Assembly (NCBI RefSeq): GCF_003641145.1
Contig: NZ_CP032744.1
Span: forward strand, 1,116,001 to 1,180,000
Direction of reading: 5' to 3'
Source: Lactiplantibacillus paraplantarum
GTDB taxonomy: Bacteria; Bacillota; Bacilli; Lactobacillales; Lactobacillaceae
DNA length: 64,000 nucleotides
In this document: positions 1 through 9,864 of the stretch, one piece after another
Layout of the letters: each line of letters starts with the position of its first letter
How positions within the stretch are numbered: the stretch's first letter is position 1
The notes under the pieces: model-generated
The model's input: only the letters and a program-made list of their open reading frames with translations
The model's database searches: none
What the model was told of the DNA's origin: nothing
Translations under genes and position numbers: made by a program

Positions 1-1
1 C

Positions 2-1387
2 GACCGCTTGCTACACCAGACAATGGGGACCTTCAAACTGGTGGATCAACAAGTATTGAACATGTTTGATTATTTTCAACAAACGACAACCGTACCAGCT
101 AAAGTACTGCACACGGAAGATTTACAACTACCTGATGAATACGCTGTTGAAGTCGGGGCTAACTTTAGTAAGGTCTTCAACGGTGATGACCTTGTCAGCA
201 ATGTCGGGTTCATTCCTGGCACAATTGGGCAAGTCTTTTATCAAGAATTTTTCGATAATCAAGGAAATTTGTCCGCGACCGATTTATGGGACTGGCGGGG
301 CTTTAAGTCGAGCACCCAGTATTTTGGTCAGAATGGCAAATTAACCATGGAGCGCTACTACAACTTGCAAGGTCAGACGGTAATGGAGCAATATTATGTA
401 CCCGATACCAACGGCAACCCATTGGCATCGCGATTGATTTTAAAAGATTATCACGGTCAAGCAGAGCGCTTCTTCCAAGATGCTAATCACTTATTCCGAT
501 TCTTCTTGGCAGAGCTGAGCCATCAGGACAAGCAAACGACAACCTTCATTAGTGATCGTCCTGGTACAGGGGTGACACCGCTATTGGAACTTCAAGATGA
601 TTCGCATAAATACGTGATGGTGCCAATCTATCATGCTAAGGACGTCAATGATCCGGTTCATTCAGCACTGGATGGCTTTTTAACACCGGCTTTCGATAAT
701 TTACAGCATTTTGATGGCTTCATTACGGCTACCGAAAGCCAGGCGCAACATCTACGGACCCGTTTTTCGAAAGCGAATGTCACGGTATTACCGACCGTAA
801 CAACTAGTCCGCTAGCGCATAGTGAGTTACAGCCAGTGGTCAAGCGGCCAAAAGAATTGTTATACGTGGGTCGGATTGCACCTGATCGCCAGCTTGATCA
901 GATGATTCGAGTGATTGCTTTGGTTAAACAACAGCTGAAAGAAATCCAATGCGACTTTTATGGTTATGGGGATCCTGAATATATCAAGACCTTGATTAAG
1001 TTGATTGAAGAATTGAAATTAACTGATAATGTGCACTTATTGGACTACCATCCAGATTTGGAAACACGTTACAATGACTACCAGTTATTACTGAATACGG
1101 ATATTGTTGATGGGGGCCCTATGAGCATGCCGGAAGCAATGAGTCATGGTATTCCGGTTATTAGTTACCGCTTTAATTATGGCCCTAAAGATTGGATTGA
1201 TGATGGGCACGATGGGTTCATTATTGATCCTGGTAATCAATTAGCCATGCGCGACCGGATCATCGAGTTAATGACGGATACGAAGAAACTAACGGCGTTT
1301 AGTGAAGCGGCTTTTAAGAAGTTGCATACCTCCCAGACCGAGTTAAAAGTTTGGCACCGTTGGCAACAATTATTGGGTATTAAGTAG
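2..1387 (+). CDS. Family 4 glycosyltransferase, TagE-like (5' end outside window)
   Basis: This is a cytoplasmic glycosyltransferase related to poly(glycerol-phosphate) alpha-glucosyltransferases that decorate teichoic acid or glycosylate surface proteins. The reading frame is open to the window edge, and alignment with its downstream paralog shows that about 45 N-terminal residues lie upstream. The C-terminal half has the GT-B fold donor region, including LLYVGRIAPDRQLDQM and PEAMSHGIPVISY. The usual EX7E motif reads D-GGPMSMP-E here, so the first acid is Asp instead of Glu. The stop lies 12 nt before the next gene, so the two form an operon. The acceptor is unknown; assignment to TagE is from family resemblance. 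Confidence 0.8.
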   Translation, partial: DRLLHQTMGTFKLVDQQVLNMFDYFQQTTTVPAKVLHTEDLQLPDEYAVEVGANFSKVFNGDDLVSNVGFIPGTIGQVFYQEFFDNQGNLSATDLWDWRGFKSSTQYFGQNGKLTMERYYNLQGQTVMEQYYVPDTNGNPLASRLILKDYHGQAERFFQDANHLFRFFLAELSHQDKQTTTFISDRPGTGVTPLLELQDDSHKYVMVPIYHAKDVNDPVHSALDGFLTPAFDNLQHFDGFITATESQAQHLRTRFSKANVTVLPTVTTSPLAHSELQPVVKRPKELLYVGRIAPDRQLDQMIRVIALVKQQLKEIQCDFYGYGDPEYIKTLIKLIEELKLTDNVHLLDYHPDLETRYNDYQLLLNTDIVDGGPMSMPEAMSHGIPVISYRFNYGPKDWIDDGHDGFIIDPGNQLAMRDRIIELMTDTKKLTAFSEAAFKKLHTSQTELKVWHRWQQLLGIK

Positions 1388-1399
1388 GAGGGCGCAGCG

Positions 1400-2926
1400 A
1401 TGTATTATTTCTTAAATGACAACATGCAATTTTCAAAATCAGGGATTGAACAGGCCGAAATCAATCGGCTGACCTTATTCAAAAAGCACCACGTAGCGGC
1501 TAAGATTGTCACGCGCGTGTTTGCAATGAACCTACACGATGTTCTTGATGGGGCTAAAATTGCTGATGCTGATTTTGTTAACTTATTTGATTTCTTTAGT
1601 GGGAGCCAATCCGTTAAACGACAGGCGTTTAATTTAGCGGATTTTGAAGTGCCAGCTGATGCCATCAAAACGCGGAAGGACAATCAAGTTCAAGTTGTGG
1701 AACGCGGTAAGTTAATCATGATTATTTACTTGCGGGCTGGAACTGACACGGTCAGTAACGTCCAATACTTTGATGTCAACGGCCGGACACTCAAAATGAG
1801 CTGGTGGGATACGCGCGGTTTCAAATGTTTGGAACAATTATTCGATTGGGATGGCAAAATTGCGCAGGAAGCTTACTTTGGTCCCGATGGTTTAGTCCAT
1901 GTCGAAAAGTTGCACTTATTGAATCATGCGGGGCAAGAACGCGTGACTTGGCGGGTTCTCAACTATAATGATCAAAATCATACTTTTAATGGCATGAATG
2001 AATTAACGCGGTTCTTTTATGACGAACTGAACCAGTTGACTGAAGCACCCAATGTCTTCATTTGCGATCGGACGGTGGAATGTGCCTGGGGATTGTTCAA
2101 TATGACGACGCCAGCCAAGAAAGTCTTGCATTTGCATAATAATCATGTCAGTGATGCTAAGGATATTCTTCACTCGACACTTAATAATAACTACGCTAAC
2201 GCGTTGAATAATTGGCAAGCTTGGGATGCCGTAATTTCAGCGACACCGGAACAAAGCAAGGATGTTGAAGCGCGTTTTGGCAAGTCTATTCCAGCCTTTA
2301 CAATTCCGGTAGGCTATGTGGATGATGCCACCCTTAAAGCTAAACCCGTTGATTTTGCACGTCGCCAGAAGGACTTAGTTGTCCAAGTGGCCCGCTTGGC
2401 ACCAGAAAAGCAACAGAACCATTCAATTGAAGCGTTCGTAGAAGTTCATAAGCAATTTCCTGACGCCAAGTTGGAATTATGGGGCTATGCTAATGGTGAT
2501 ATTGAGAAACAATTGCATGCTCAAGTAGCGGCAGCACATTTGGAAGATGTCGTGTTATTCAAAGGTTATACAACGGATGTCAATGCGGTTTACAATCGTG
2601 CCCAATTAGGATTATTGCCAAGCCGGGCGGAAGGATTCTCACTGATGCTCTTGGAAGCTCAGGCCCATGGATTACCAATGGTTGCTAATGATGTTAAGTA
2701 TGGACCGAGTGATATTATTCAGAATCACAAAAGTGGGGTCCTAACGACGGATGGTGACGTCAAGCAATTGACGAACACCATTATTGATCTATTAAAGAAT
2801 CAAGCGCAACTAGCGTCCTTCAGTGCGCAGGCTTACGAGAATGCGAAGCGCTATTCAGAAGAGGCTGTTTTCAAGCAATGGCAGACCTTGTTAGACTATT
2901 TCAAACCGACTAAGGTAATGGCGTAA
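1400..2926 (+). CDS. Family 4 glycosyltransferase, TagE-like
   Basis: This 508-residue protein is a paralog of the upstream gene and a likely UDP-sugar-dependent transferase acting on teichoic acid or a surface glycoprotein. Residues 1-200 form the beta-rich N-terminal domain seen in TagE/GtfA-type enzymes. The C-terminal GT4 domain carries VVQVARLAPEKQQNHSIEAF and an intact EX7E motif (EGFSLMLLE). The ATG at 1400 is preceded by AGGAGG with good spacing, 12 nt after the previous stop. The tandem pair may act as a heteromer, as GtfA/GtfB do, but only one of the two has a canonical EX7E motif. Substrate and symbol cannot be fixed from sequence. Confidence 0.82.
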   Translation: MYYFLNDNMQFSKSGIEQAEINRLTLFKKHHVAAKIVTRVFAMNLHDVLDGAKIADADFVNLFDFFSGSQSVKRQAFNLADFEVPADAIKTRKDNQVQVVERGKLIMIIYLRAGTDTVSNVQYFDVNGRTLKMSWWDTRGFKCLEQLFDWDGKIAQEAYFGPDGLVHVEKLHLLNHAGQERVTWRVLNYNDQNHTFNGMNELTRFFYDELNQLTEAPNVFICDRTVECAWGLFNMTTPAKKVLHLHNNHVSDAKDILHSTLNNNYANALNNWQAWDAVISATPEQSKDVEARFGKSIPAFTIPVGYVDDATLKAKPVDFARRQKDLVVQVARLAPEKQQNHSIEAFVEVHKQFPDAKLELWGYANGDIEKQLHAQVAAAHLEDVVLFKGYTTDVNAVYNRAQLGLLPSRAEGFSLMLLEAQAHGLPMVANDVKYGPSDIIQNHKSGVLTTDGDVKQLTNTIIDLLKNQAQLASFSAQAYENAKRYSEEAVFKQWQTLLDYFKPTKVMA

Positions 2927-2955
2927 ATCGAGTTAGTGGCTAGGGAGGGCAAATA

Positions 2956-3153
2956 ATGTTAATGATTATGACCATTTATGGGACAGTGAAGATGTTTACC
3001 CGGATGATCGTGTACTGTGGCATCGGTGGCCTTGTCCTAATTGTTCGTCACCATAATCGTAAGAAGCGGCGTAAAGAGATGGATGAGGGAACTAAGCGGA
3101 TTATGCGCAATACCCCTAAAGATGAAAACGGCAAATATCCGTGGGAAAAGTAG
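2956..3153 (+). CDS. Small single-pass membrane protein
   Basis: A 65-residue protein of unknown function. One hydrophobic segment (about residues 2-28, including VYCGIGGLVLIV) is followed by a basic stretch (HHNRKKRRKEMDEGTKR) and a polar tail, predicting an N-out membrane anchor with a positive cytoplasmic side. A GGGAGG ribosome site sits 8 nt before the ATG. It follows the glycosyltransferase pair by 29 nt and ends at a strong terminator, so it is probably the last gene of that operon. No family recognised. Confidence 0.6.
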   Translation: MLMIMTIYGTVKMFTRMIVYCGIGGLVLIVRHHNRKKRRKEMDEGTKRIMRNTPKDENGKYPWEK

Positions 3154-3185
3154 TGTTCAATTGTTTTTTAAGCTAAACATCTAAT

Positions 3186-3230
3186 TAAAAAGGTCTGTCA
3201 GACGAAAATAATCGTTTGGCAGACCTTTTG
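3186..3230. terminator. Bidirectional rho-independent terminator
   Basis: A hairpin with arms AAAAGGTCTG(T)CAGACG and CGTTTGGCAGACCTTTT lies between converging genes. T-rich tracts follow on both strands, so it can end the glycosyltransferase operon and the minus-strand methyltransferase gene. Confidence 0.8.
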
Positions 3231-3259
3231 GGTTGATTTGTCGTTAAGACGTAAACATA

Positions 3260-3826
3260 TTAACGTTTCTGAATCGCCAATAAATACGGCGGCACATGAA
3301 CTTGATTAATAAATTGATATTGTAAGACTTGAAATTGATGTTGGTCTAAATTCGTGGCGTAATCTAGCACCGCTTGGGCTTCCGTCGCACCACCGGGATG
3401 ACCGGCATAAACCAGTAGGATGATTAGACCGTTTGTGACGAGGCGTTCCTGAATCGCCTTTACAGCCGTTAACGTCGTCGTTGGTTTCGTAATAATTTGT
3501 TTATCACCACCAGGTAGGTAGCCCAGGTTAAAGACGGCACACTTGATGGGTTGATCAGTGGCAATCTTATCTGCGAGGTGTTCATGGCCCATTTGCCATA
3601 AGGTGACCTGATGGCTGAGCGCCGCTTTATCTAAGGCACTCGTTGTAGCTTTGATGGCCGCTGGTTGAATGTCGAACCCATCGACGTGACCAGTGGTACC
3701 GACCAACTTGGCGAGGTAGACGGTATCATGACCATTGCCAACTGTCGCGTCAATCACATGATCACCGGGATTGACGACTTGATTCATTAGCGCGTGGCTA
3801 TAAGCTAATGCCGAACTGAGTTGAAT
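3260..3826 (-). CDS. MnmM/YtqB-like tRNA or rRNA methyltransferase
   Basis: A SAM-dependent methyltransferase of the YtqB family, members of which methylate the wobble uridine side chain (mnm5s2U) in tRNA. Seen in the sequence: the SAM-binding loop DATVGNGHDT, FDIQPAAI, and the NLGYLPGGDK motif typical of the family. The first canonical start in frame (ATG at 3787) would remove about 13 conserved residues (IQLSSALAYSHAL) that align with the family N-terminus. The only ribosome site with good spacing (AAGGGGG, 3841-3835) points to an ATT codon at 3826-3824. I chose that as the start; with it the length (188 aa) fits the family. The start is inference, the family call is firm. Confidence 0.75.
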   Translation of the reverse strand: MQLSSALAYSHALMNQVVNPGDHVIDATVGNGHDTVYLAKLVGTTGHVDGFDIQPAAIKATTSALDKAALSHQVTLWQMGHEHLADKIATDQPIKCAVFNLGYLPGGDKQIITKPTTTLTAVKAIQERLVTNGLIILLVYAGHPGGATEAQAVLDYATNLDQHQFQVLQYQFINQVHVPPYLLAIQKR

Positions 3827-3855
3827 GAGTGTTACCCCCTTGTTGAATTCATGAA

Positions 3856-4506
3856 TTAAGACCGTCGTCGAAGCGGCCCATGCCGATAATGTGTACTAAA
3901 ACGCACACTTATATATAGTAAAACACTTCCTAACAAAAGGCCACCGATTGTATCACTCGGATAGTGGACGCCCACGACAACGCGACTGATCATCATTAAG
4001 AAAATCGCGGTTACGCCGAGCGCAGTGAGCCAACCAGTCAAGGCATTGCGATGCCAATAGTCAAAGGCGAGCACTAGCAAACTACCGATAAGCACGGTCG
4101 TTGTCGTTGAGTGCCCACTTGGGTAACTATACCCACCTATTTGGACAAGCCGCCAAGCAGTTGGTCGTGGCCGCATAATGACCTGCTTGATGAGATAATT
4201 GCCATAACCCGCAATGACCCAAGTATTGATCCAAAAGAAGAGTGCACCACGCGGATTATGGCCCAGCCAGAGTGCCAGGCCAATAATCAATGTGATGATT
4301 GTGATGGTGTGGGGATTGCCGAACTGGGTGTAAGCAACCATCGCGTGTTGAAACCACTGGGGACTGTGATGCCAAAAATTAGCAACCGTGGTGTCAAAGT
4401 GCGTCAACCAAGGTGCTCGTTGCCACACCGCGGCCGTCCAGCCTAGCCACACAATAAAAATAAGTAAGATGAGACTGTCCGAACGTTGCCAAGTTCGTTG
4501 CTTCAA
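3856..4506 (-). CDS. PAP2-family membrane phosphatase
   Basis: An integral membrane phosphatase of the type 2 phosphatidic acid phosphatase family, whose members act on undecaprenyl pyrophosphate or phosphatidylglycerol phosphate. All three signature motifs are present: K-x6-RP (KQVIMRPRP), PSGHS, and SRVVVGVHYPSD. About five to six transmembrane helices are visible. The TTG at 4506 is preceded by GGAGGA at 7 nt, so I place the start there; an ATG further upstream has no ribosome site. Its stop lies 29 nt from the next gene downstream. Whether it recycles undecaprenyl carrier (BacA-like role) is not shown by sequence. Confidence 0.85.
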   Translation of the reverse strand: MKQRTWQRSDSLILLIFIVWLGWTAAVWQRAPWLTHFDTTVANFWHHSPQWFQHAMVAYTQFGNPHTITIITLIIGLALWLGHNPRGALFFWINTWVIAGYGNYLIKQVIMRPRPTAWRLVQIGGYSYPSGHSTTTTVLIGSLLVLAFDYWHRNALTGWLTALGVTAIFLMMISRVVVGVHYPSDTIGGLLLGSVLLYISVRFSTHYRHGPLRRRS

Positions 4507-4575
4507 TACAGATTCCTCCGATAAATAATTTATTGCAACCATTATAGCATTTTTTATGATGTCGCCGTTTGTCGA

Positions 4576-4891
4576 CTAATGATAAAATTTGTCGCCGACG
4601 GGGCGTGGCCTCTTGAAAAAAGTGTGGTGGTTTGCTACTATAAAAACAATAACTTTACGACTCTGAGAAGGAATAGTAGTGGTTGGTGTTTTACAGAAAC
4701 TCCGTGGTAGTTGCAAACGGGGATTCACTAACCATGAACTCACCTTCGAGTCTTCCGGCTGAACAAGTTTGTAGGCACGGACGTGGTTTCGCGTTAAGAT
4801 TCCCAAGAGGCCACGGTGACGTGGAATCATAGGTGGTACCGCGGAACCTGTTTTCGTCCTATAAGCATAATTGGCTTATAGGATTTTTTTG
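4576..4891 (+). promoter_or_regulatory. T-box riboswitch leader of leuS (Leu, CUC specifier)
   Basis: The leader senses uncharged tRNA-Leu and controls leuS by antitermination. The T-box core AGGTGGTACCGCGG lies at 4831-4844; its UGGU bulge would pair with the ACCA end of a tRNA with discriminator A. In stem I the arms GAAGG/CCTTC and GGTTGGTG/CACTAACC enclose an internal loop, whose 3' side carries GAACTCA. The specifier is therefore CTC at 4739-4741, a leucine codon. The terminator (TCCTATAAGC / GCTTATAGGA plus T7) is at 4857-4890. Confidence 0.92.
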
Positions 4892-5002
4892 TTTTTTAAC
4901 CGGATTTAACTGGTTGATAGGTGAAATGGCCGTTTTGAATAGTCAGTTGGAAAGTCGCAATGCTAGCTTTTACATACAAGGCAGCAAGAAAGGGGCACTA
5001 CT

Positions 5003-7429
5003 ATGGCATACAACCATAAAGTCATTGAACGCAAATGGCAACATTATTGGAAGGAAAACAAAACCTTCAAAACATTAGATACGACGGATAAGAAGAAGTA
5101 TTACGCCTTAGACATGTTCCCATACCCATCTGGTCAAGGATTACACGTTGGACATCCTGAAGGGTATACGGCCACGGATATTATGTCACGGTTCAAGCGG
5201 ATGCAAGGGTACAATGTCTTACACCCAATGGGCTGGGATGCATTCGGCTTACCTGCTGAACAATACGCGCTCAAGACGGGTCATAACCCGAAGGACTTTA
5301 CGGCCAAGAACATCAAGAACTTTAAGCGTCAGATTCGCTCATTAGGCTTTTCCTATGACTGGGACCGTGAAGTGAATACGACTGATCCAAGTTATTACAA
5401 GTGGACACAATGGATCTTTGAGCAGCTCTACAAAAAAGGGTTAGCGTACGAATCTGAAACACTAGTTAACTGGGCTCCTGATATGATGGGTGGGACGGTC
5501 GTTTCCAATGAAGAAGTGGTTGATGGTAAGACGGAACGTGGTGGCTACGACGTTTACCGGGTACCAATGAAGCAATGGAGCCTCAAGATTACGGCTTATG
5601 CTGACCGCTTGATTGATGATCTGGACGATATTGATTGGCCAGAAAATATCAAGGAACAACAACGTAACTGGATTGGCCGCTCAGTCGGCGCATCTATCCG
5701 TTTCAAGGTTGCTGGTCAACCTGACGATACTGAGATCGAAGTGTTCTCAACGCGGCCTGATACGTTGTTTGGTGCCAGTTACATGGTCTTGGCACCTGAG
5801 CACGATTTAGTTGAACAATTGACGACACCAGAACAAGCTGATGCTATCAAAGCTTACAAGGCTAAGATTGCCAGCAAGTCGGACCTTGAACGGACTGACT
5901 TGAATAAGGATAAGACCGGGGTCTTCACTGGGAGCTATGGCATCAATCCGGTTAATGGTGAAAAACTGCCAATCTGGATTGCCGATTACGTTCTGGCTTC
6001 ATACGGGACTGGGGCCATCATGGCGGTGCCTGCTCATGATGATCGGGACTTTGAATTTGCACAAAAATTTGATTTGCCAATCAAACCTGTCATTGCGGGT
6101 GATAATGATTATGACCAACAAGCTTACACGGGCGACGGTGAACACATCAACTCAGGTTTTGTTGATGGTTTAGCGAAGCAACCAGCGATTGACAAGATGA
6201 TCGATTGGTTAGGCGAACACCATGCTGGTGAAAAGAAGGTCAACTATCGGTTACGTGATTGGATCTTCTCACGGCAACGGTACTGGGGCGAACCGATTCC
6301 GGTTATTCACTGGGAAGACGGCGAAACGACGCTGGTTCCCGAAGACGAATTACCATTGCGGTTACCAGCAACTAAGAACCTGGAACCATCCGGGACTGGT
6401 GAAAGCCCGTTAGCCAACATCGATGATTGGGTCAACGTGGTTGATGAAAACGGTCGTAAAGGTAAGCGTGAAACCAACACGATGCCACAGTGGGCCGGGA
6501 GTTCATGGTACTTCTTACGTTACGTTGATCCGCACAACCGGGAAGCTTTGGCTGATTATGACAAGTTGAAGTACTGGTCACCCGTTGACTTATACGTGGG
6601 CGGTGCCGAACACGCGGTCTTACATTTGCTTTATGCTCGTTTCTGGCACAAGTTCTTGTATGACTTAGGGGTTGTGCCAACCAAGGAACCATTCCAGAAA
6701 TTGGTTAACCAAGGAATGATCTTGGGCGACAATCATGAAAAGATGTCGAAGTCACGTGGTAACGTGGTTAACCCTGATGACATCGTTGAGCAGTATGGTG
6801 CCGATACGTTGCGGTTATACGAAATGTTCATGGGACCATTGGAAGCTTCGATTCCGTGGAGTACCGATGGGTTACACGGCGCTAACAAGTGGATCGAACG
6901 GGTTTGGCGCTTAATGATCGATGAAAATAATCGGGTTCGTGACCGGGTTACTACGATCAATGACGGCAAGCTGACAAAGATTTACAACGAAACCGTTAAG
7001 AAGGTCACGGAAGACTATGAAGCCATGCGCTTTAACATTGCGATTTCGCAAATGATGGTCTTCGTGAACGAAGCGTACAAGGTCGACGATTTACCAATCA
7101 TTTATATCGAAGGCTTCGTGAAGTTATTAGCGCCGATCGCACCACATTTGAGCGAAGAATTATGGTCATTATTAGGCCATGATGACACGATCACCTACGC
7201 CACTTGGCCAACGTATGACGAATCTAAGCTAGTAGAAGACACGGTCCAAATCGTGCTTCAAGTTAACGGTAAAGTTCGCTCACACGCCGAAGTTGCTAAG
7301 GATATGGGTAAGGATGAACTTGAAAAGTTAGCCTTGGCGGATGACAAAATTCAAGAATTTACGGCTGGTAAGACGGTTCGTAAAGTGATTGCCATTCCTG
7401 GTAAACTGGTTAACGTGGTTGCCAACTAA
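5003..7429 (+). CDS. leuS: Leucyl-tRNA synthetase
   Basis: Class I aminoacyl-tRNA synthetase that charges tRNA-Leu in the cytoplasm. The 808-residue length is normal for bacterial LeuS. The HIGH-type motif (HVGHPEGY) sits near residue 50 after MFPYPSG. The editing CP1 domain with [10 protein letters not shown] and the [10 protein letters not shown] patch follows. KMSKSRGN lies near residue 580, and the anticodon-binding and C-terminal domains are intact. The ATG has a GAAAGGGG ribosome site. Expression is governed by the T-box leader upstream. A terminator follows, so it is monocistronic. Confidence 0.98.
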   Translation: MAYNHKVIERKWQHYWKENKTFKTLDTTDKKKYYALDMFPYPSGQGLHVGHPEGYTATDIMSRFKRMQGYNVLHPMGWDAFGLPAEQYALKTGHNPKDFTAKNIKNFKRQIRSLGFSYDWDREVNTTDPSYYKWTQWIFEQLYKKGLAYESETLVNWAPDMMGGTVVSNEEVVDGKTERGGYDVYRVPMKQWSLKITAYADRLIDDLDDIDWPENIKEQQRNWIGRSVGASIRFKVAGQPDDTEIEVFSTRPDTLFGASYMVLAPEHDLVEQLTTPEQADAIKAYKAKIASKSDLERTDLNKDKTGVFTGSYGINPVNGEKLPIWIADYVLASYGTGAIMAVPAHDDRDFEFAQKFDLPIKPVIAGDNDYDQQAYTGDGEHINSGFVDGLAKQPAIDKMIDWLGEHHAGEKKVNYRLRDWIFSRQRYWGEPIPVIHWEDGETTLVPEDELPLRLPATKNLEPSGTGESPLANIDDWVNVVDENGRKGKRETNTMPQWAGSSWYFLRYVDPHNREALADYDKLKYWSPVDLYVGGAEHAVLHLLYARFWHKFLYDLGVVPTKEPFQKLVNQGMILGDNHEKMSKSRGNVVNPDDIVEQYGADTLRLYEMFMGPLEASIPWSTDGLHGANKWIERVWRLMIDENNRVRDRVTTINDGKLTKIYNETVKKVTEDYEAMRFNIAISQMMVFVNEAYKVDDLPIIYIEGFVKLLAPIAPHLSEELWSLLGHDDTITYATWPTYDESKLVEDTVQIVLQVNGKVRSHAEVAKDMGKDELEKLALADDKIQEFTAGKTVRKVIAIPGKLVNVVAN

Positions 7430-7476
7430 GTAATGATTAAATATAACTGGTTGAATTTAATTCAGCTGGTACTGAG

Positions 7477-7518
7477 CGTGGTATCGATTGACGATTGTCA
7501 GTTGATACCACGTTTTTG
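7477..7518 (+). terminator. Terminator after leuS
   Basis: Perfect 9-bp arms CGTGGTATC and GATACCACG flank a loop and are followed directly by TTTTTG. Confidence 0.85.
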
Positions 7519-7519
7519 T

Positions 7520-7960
7520 TTAATTAAGGTGTGACGAATTGGTTCTAGCTAACTGGGGCACTTGGTTAAGTGAATAATAATTCTAGCAGCAGTAAATGAG
7601 CTATTTGTAGTGGTTGCGATGTGTTTTTAATGGGCAGCGACTGCCGGGACCATTTATGCTTAAACTACAAGCGTGATTGGTGGCTTAGGTTGCAGTATGG
7701 TGGGGCCGATTGTTTTAATATTAGTGTCATGCGCTCAGCTTAGTGAAGGTTAGCGACGTGATATGACCGAAGCAAGTGCAGGTGTTTGATAACAGTATTA
7801 ATGCGTTGTGCTAGTTAATCGCTCGTGAATCATGATTGAAATAGGCCCGTTCGTTAAGATCAAATGCCACCAGTTGGACCCAGATCCAATGAACAACTAG
7901 AGGATACACGCAACGTCCAAACTATAAAATTGTTTATATTAAATATACGAGGACGCGCAT
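7520..7960. other. Gene-poor intergenic stretch
   Basis: No convincing reading frame, RNA gene or mobile element was found here on either strand. Codon-like content is patchy, which would fit very old decayed sequence, but no homology is recognisable. Confidence 0.4.
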
Positions 7961-8098
7961 ATGCTGACGAACAGCAAGCTAGCGTATGAGCCTGTTTTAA
8001 ACATGCTTCATCCTAACCAACAATTAGAACAATTCGGTATGGCTAGGATGATTTTTAACTTAGTTGGATTTCACAAGTTATCATTAAAGTTCGGTTAA
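7961..8098 (+). CDS. Possible small protein, 45 residues
   Basis: A short frame begins at an ATG preceded by GAGGA at 7 nt and by AT-rich promoter-like sequence (TATATT). The product (starts MLTNSKLAYEPV, ends HKLSLKFG) shows no signal peptide or known motif. It could be a remnant or a chance frame; support is only the ribosome site and the position in an otherwise empty gap. Confidence 0.3.
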   Translation: MLTNSKLAYEPVLNMLHPNQQLEQFGMARMIFNLVGFHKLSLKFG

Positions 8099-8186
8099 AC
8101 TCACGCCTAAGCCCGGAATTGAATTGCAACTTGTTTGTTTTTCATCTAAAATGATTAGGATTGAATTAAGAAAGTGGGTTACGAAC

Positions 8187-9857
8187 ATGTCTGAGGAATC
8201 AAAAGCTAATCAGCCCAAGAACATGCACGTGAATTCCGAAGCCGAAGCGCACCAGAAAATGGTTCGGGGTTCGGCTTGGATGACGGCTGGGAGTCTCTTT
8301 TCACGGGTGCTCGGGGCGATTTATATTATCCCGTGGGTTATCTGGATGGGTGCTGACTTTACGCAAGGTAACGCGCTTTATGCCAAGGGATATAATATTT
8401 ATAGTTTTTTCCTGCTGATTGCGATCGGGGGAATCCCGTCCGCAATTTCTAAACAACTTTCGGAATATAATGCGATGAATGAGTACGCGGTTGGGCAACG
8501 ATTATTCAAACGGGGGCTGCTGCTGACGTCTGCTTTTGGAATCGCCGGCGCTATTATTTTATGGTTCGGTGCGGGGGTGATTTCAACTGCTTTTGGGGGC
8601 TATGATGCCAACCTGATTCCCGTCCTGCACGCGTTAGCCATTGCCTTGGTTATTCTGCCATCGATGTCACTGACCCGGGGCTTTTTCCAAGGATACCAAC
8701 AGATGGCACCATCCGCGATTTCCCAATTCGTGGAACAAGTCTTTCGGGTTATCTACATGTTGGGGGCTACGTACTTTATCATGCGTGTCGCCCATGGTGA
8801 TTGGGTGAATGCGGTCACACAATCGACGTTTGCTGCGTTTGTCGGGGCAGCTGCCAGCTTCTTGCTCCTGGGATGGTACTATTTCCGTAAACGGCCGGAG
8901 TTGAATGCCTTAGCTGCTCAGAGTGAGAATCAATTAGTCATTCCGGTTTGGCAACTGTTCCGTGACATTATTATTCAGGCGATTCCATTTATTGTGATTG
9001 ACACGGCCACAACGGTCTTTAACTTGCTGGATCAAGCAACGTTCCAACCGATGATGCGCCTAGTGTATCAGCTTGGTACTAAGCAAATTGATACCTTATA
9101 CGCGTATTTTGCGTTTAATGCCAATAAGTTAGTGATGATTATTGTTTCGTTGGCATCCGCAATCGCCGTAACGGTTGTGCCGATTTTATCGGAATCATTG
9201 GCCAGTCATAATATGCGAAATATTCGTAAGCAATTGGAAGACTCGATTATTTTATTCCTATTTATCATGATTCCAGGGGCGCTGGGGATGGCCGCGGTGG
9301 CGCAACCACTCAACACGCTCTTCTATAGTTATGATCAAATTGGTACGTTGATTCTTCAGATCTCAGCGTTTACTGCGATTGCCCTTGGATTTTTCACGGT
9401 AATCTCAGCATTGATGCAAGGACTCTCCCGCAATCGGGACATTATTCGCTACTACTTAGTAGGGTTATTAGTCAAAATTATCATTCAATTGCCGTGTATC
9501 TATTTTTTATCAACGGCGGGTCCACTGGTCGCAACGGCAATTGGGATGATGGTTGCGAGTCTAATGGCGATGTATGATTTGGAAGTTAACTTTGGGATCC
9601 GGTACGTGAAGTTATTACCAAAAATCAACCGAATTTTAGTGTATTCGATCTTAACGTATGCGACGGCTCGGTTAGTCGTTTACGGCTTAAACTTTATTTT
9701 GAATGAACACAGTAAGACGCAATCGCTTTTAATTGTGGCCATAGCGGTAATGGCTGGCGGTGCAGTTTATGTTTACTTGGCGCTCCGTTCACGGATGGCT
9801 GATTTAATGATTGGAACGAAGGCCGCTGGGTTACGACGGAAATTACGGATTAAATAG
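8187..9857 (+). CDS. MOP-superfamily flippase (YtgP/MurJ-like polysaccharide transporter)
   Basis: A 556-residue polytopic membrane protein with about 14 predicted helices, of the oligosaccharidyl-lipid flippase branch of the MOP superfamily. B. subtilis YtgP/MurJ relatives flip lipid II or polysaccharide precursors. Typical features seen are the N-terminal GSAWMTAGSLFSRVLGAIY and the GGIPSAISKQLSEYNA loop. The ATG at 8187 begins MSEESKANQ and is preferred over an upstream in-frame codon lacking a ribosome site. The stop is 7 nt before the pseudouridine synthase gene, so the two are co-transcribed. Exact substrate not decided by sequence. Confidence 0.88.
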   Translation: MSEESKANQPKNMHVNSEAEAHQKMVRGSAWMTAGSLFSRVLGAIYIIPWVIWMGADFTQGNALYAKGYNIYSFFLLIAIGGIPSAISKQLSEYNAMNEYAVGQRLFKRGLLLTSAFGIAGAIILWFGAGVISTAFGGYDANLIPVLHALAIALVILPSMSLTRGFFQGYQQMAPSAISQFVEQVFRVIYMLGATYFIMRVAHGDWVNAVTQSTFAAFVGAAASFLLLGWYYFRKRPELNALAAQSENQLVIPVWQLFRDIIIQAIPFIVIDTATTVFNLLDQATFQPMMRLVYQLGTKQIDTLYAYFAFNANKLVMIIVSLASAIAVTVVPILSESLASHNMRNIRKQLEDSIILFLFIMIPGALGMAAVAQPLNTLFYSYDQIGTLILQISAFTAIALGFFTVISALMQGLSRNRDIIRYYLVGLLVKIIIQLPCIYFLSTAGPLVATAIGMMVASLMAMYDLEVNFGIRYVKLLPKINRILVYSILTYATARLVVYGLNFILNEHSKTQSLLIVAIAVMAGGAVYVYLALRSRMADLMIGTKAAGLRRKLRIK

Positions 9858-9864
9858 GTGAATT

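Noticed and set aside
4576-4830. Minus-strand 84-codon frame
   Set aside because: It is the complement of the leuS T-box stem I region; composition is unnatural and no ribosome site is present.
4833-5078. Plus-strand 81-codon frame overlapping the leuS start
   Set aside because: It runs through the T-box core and terminator and overlaps leuS in another frame.
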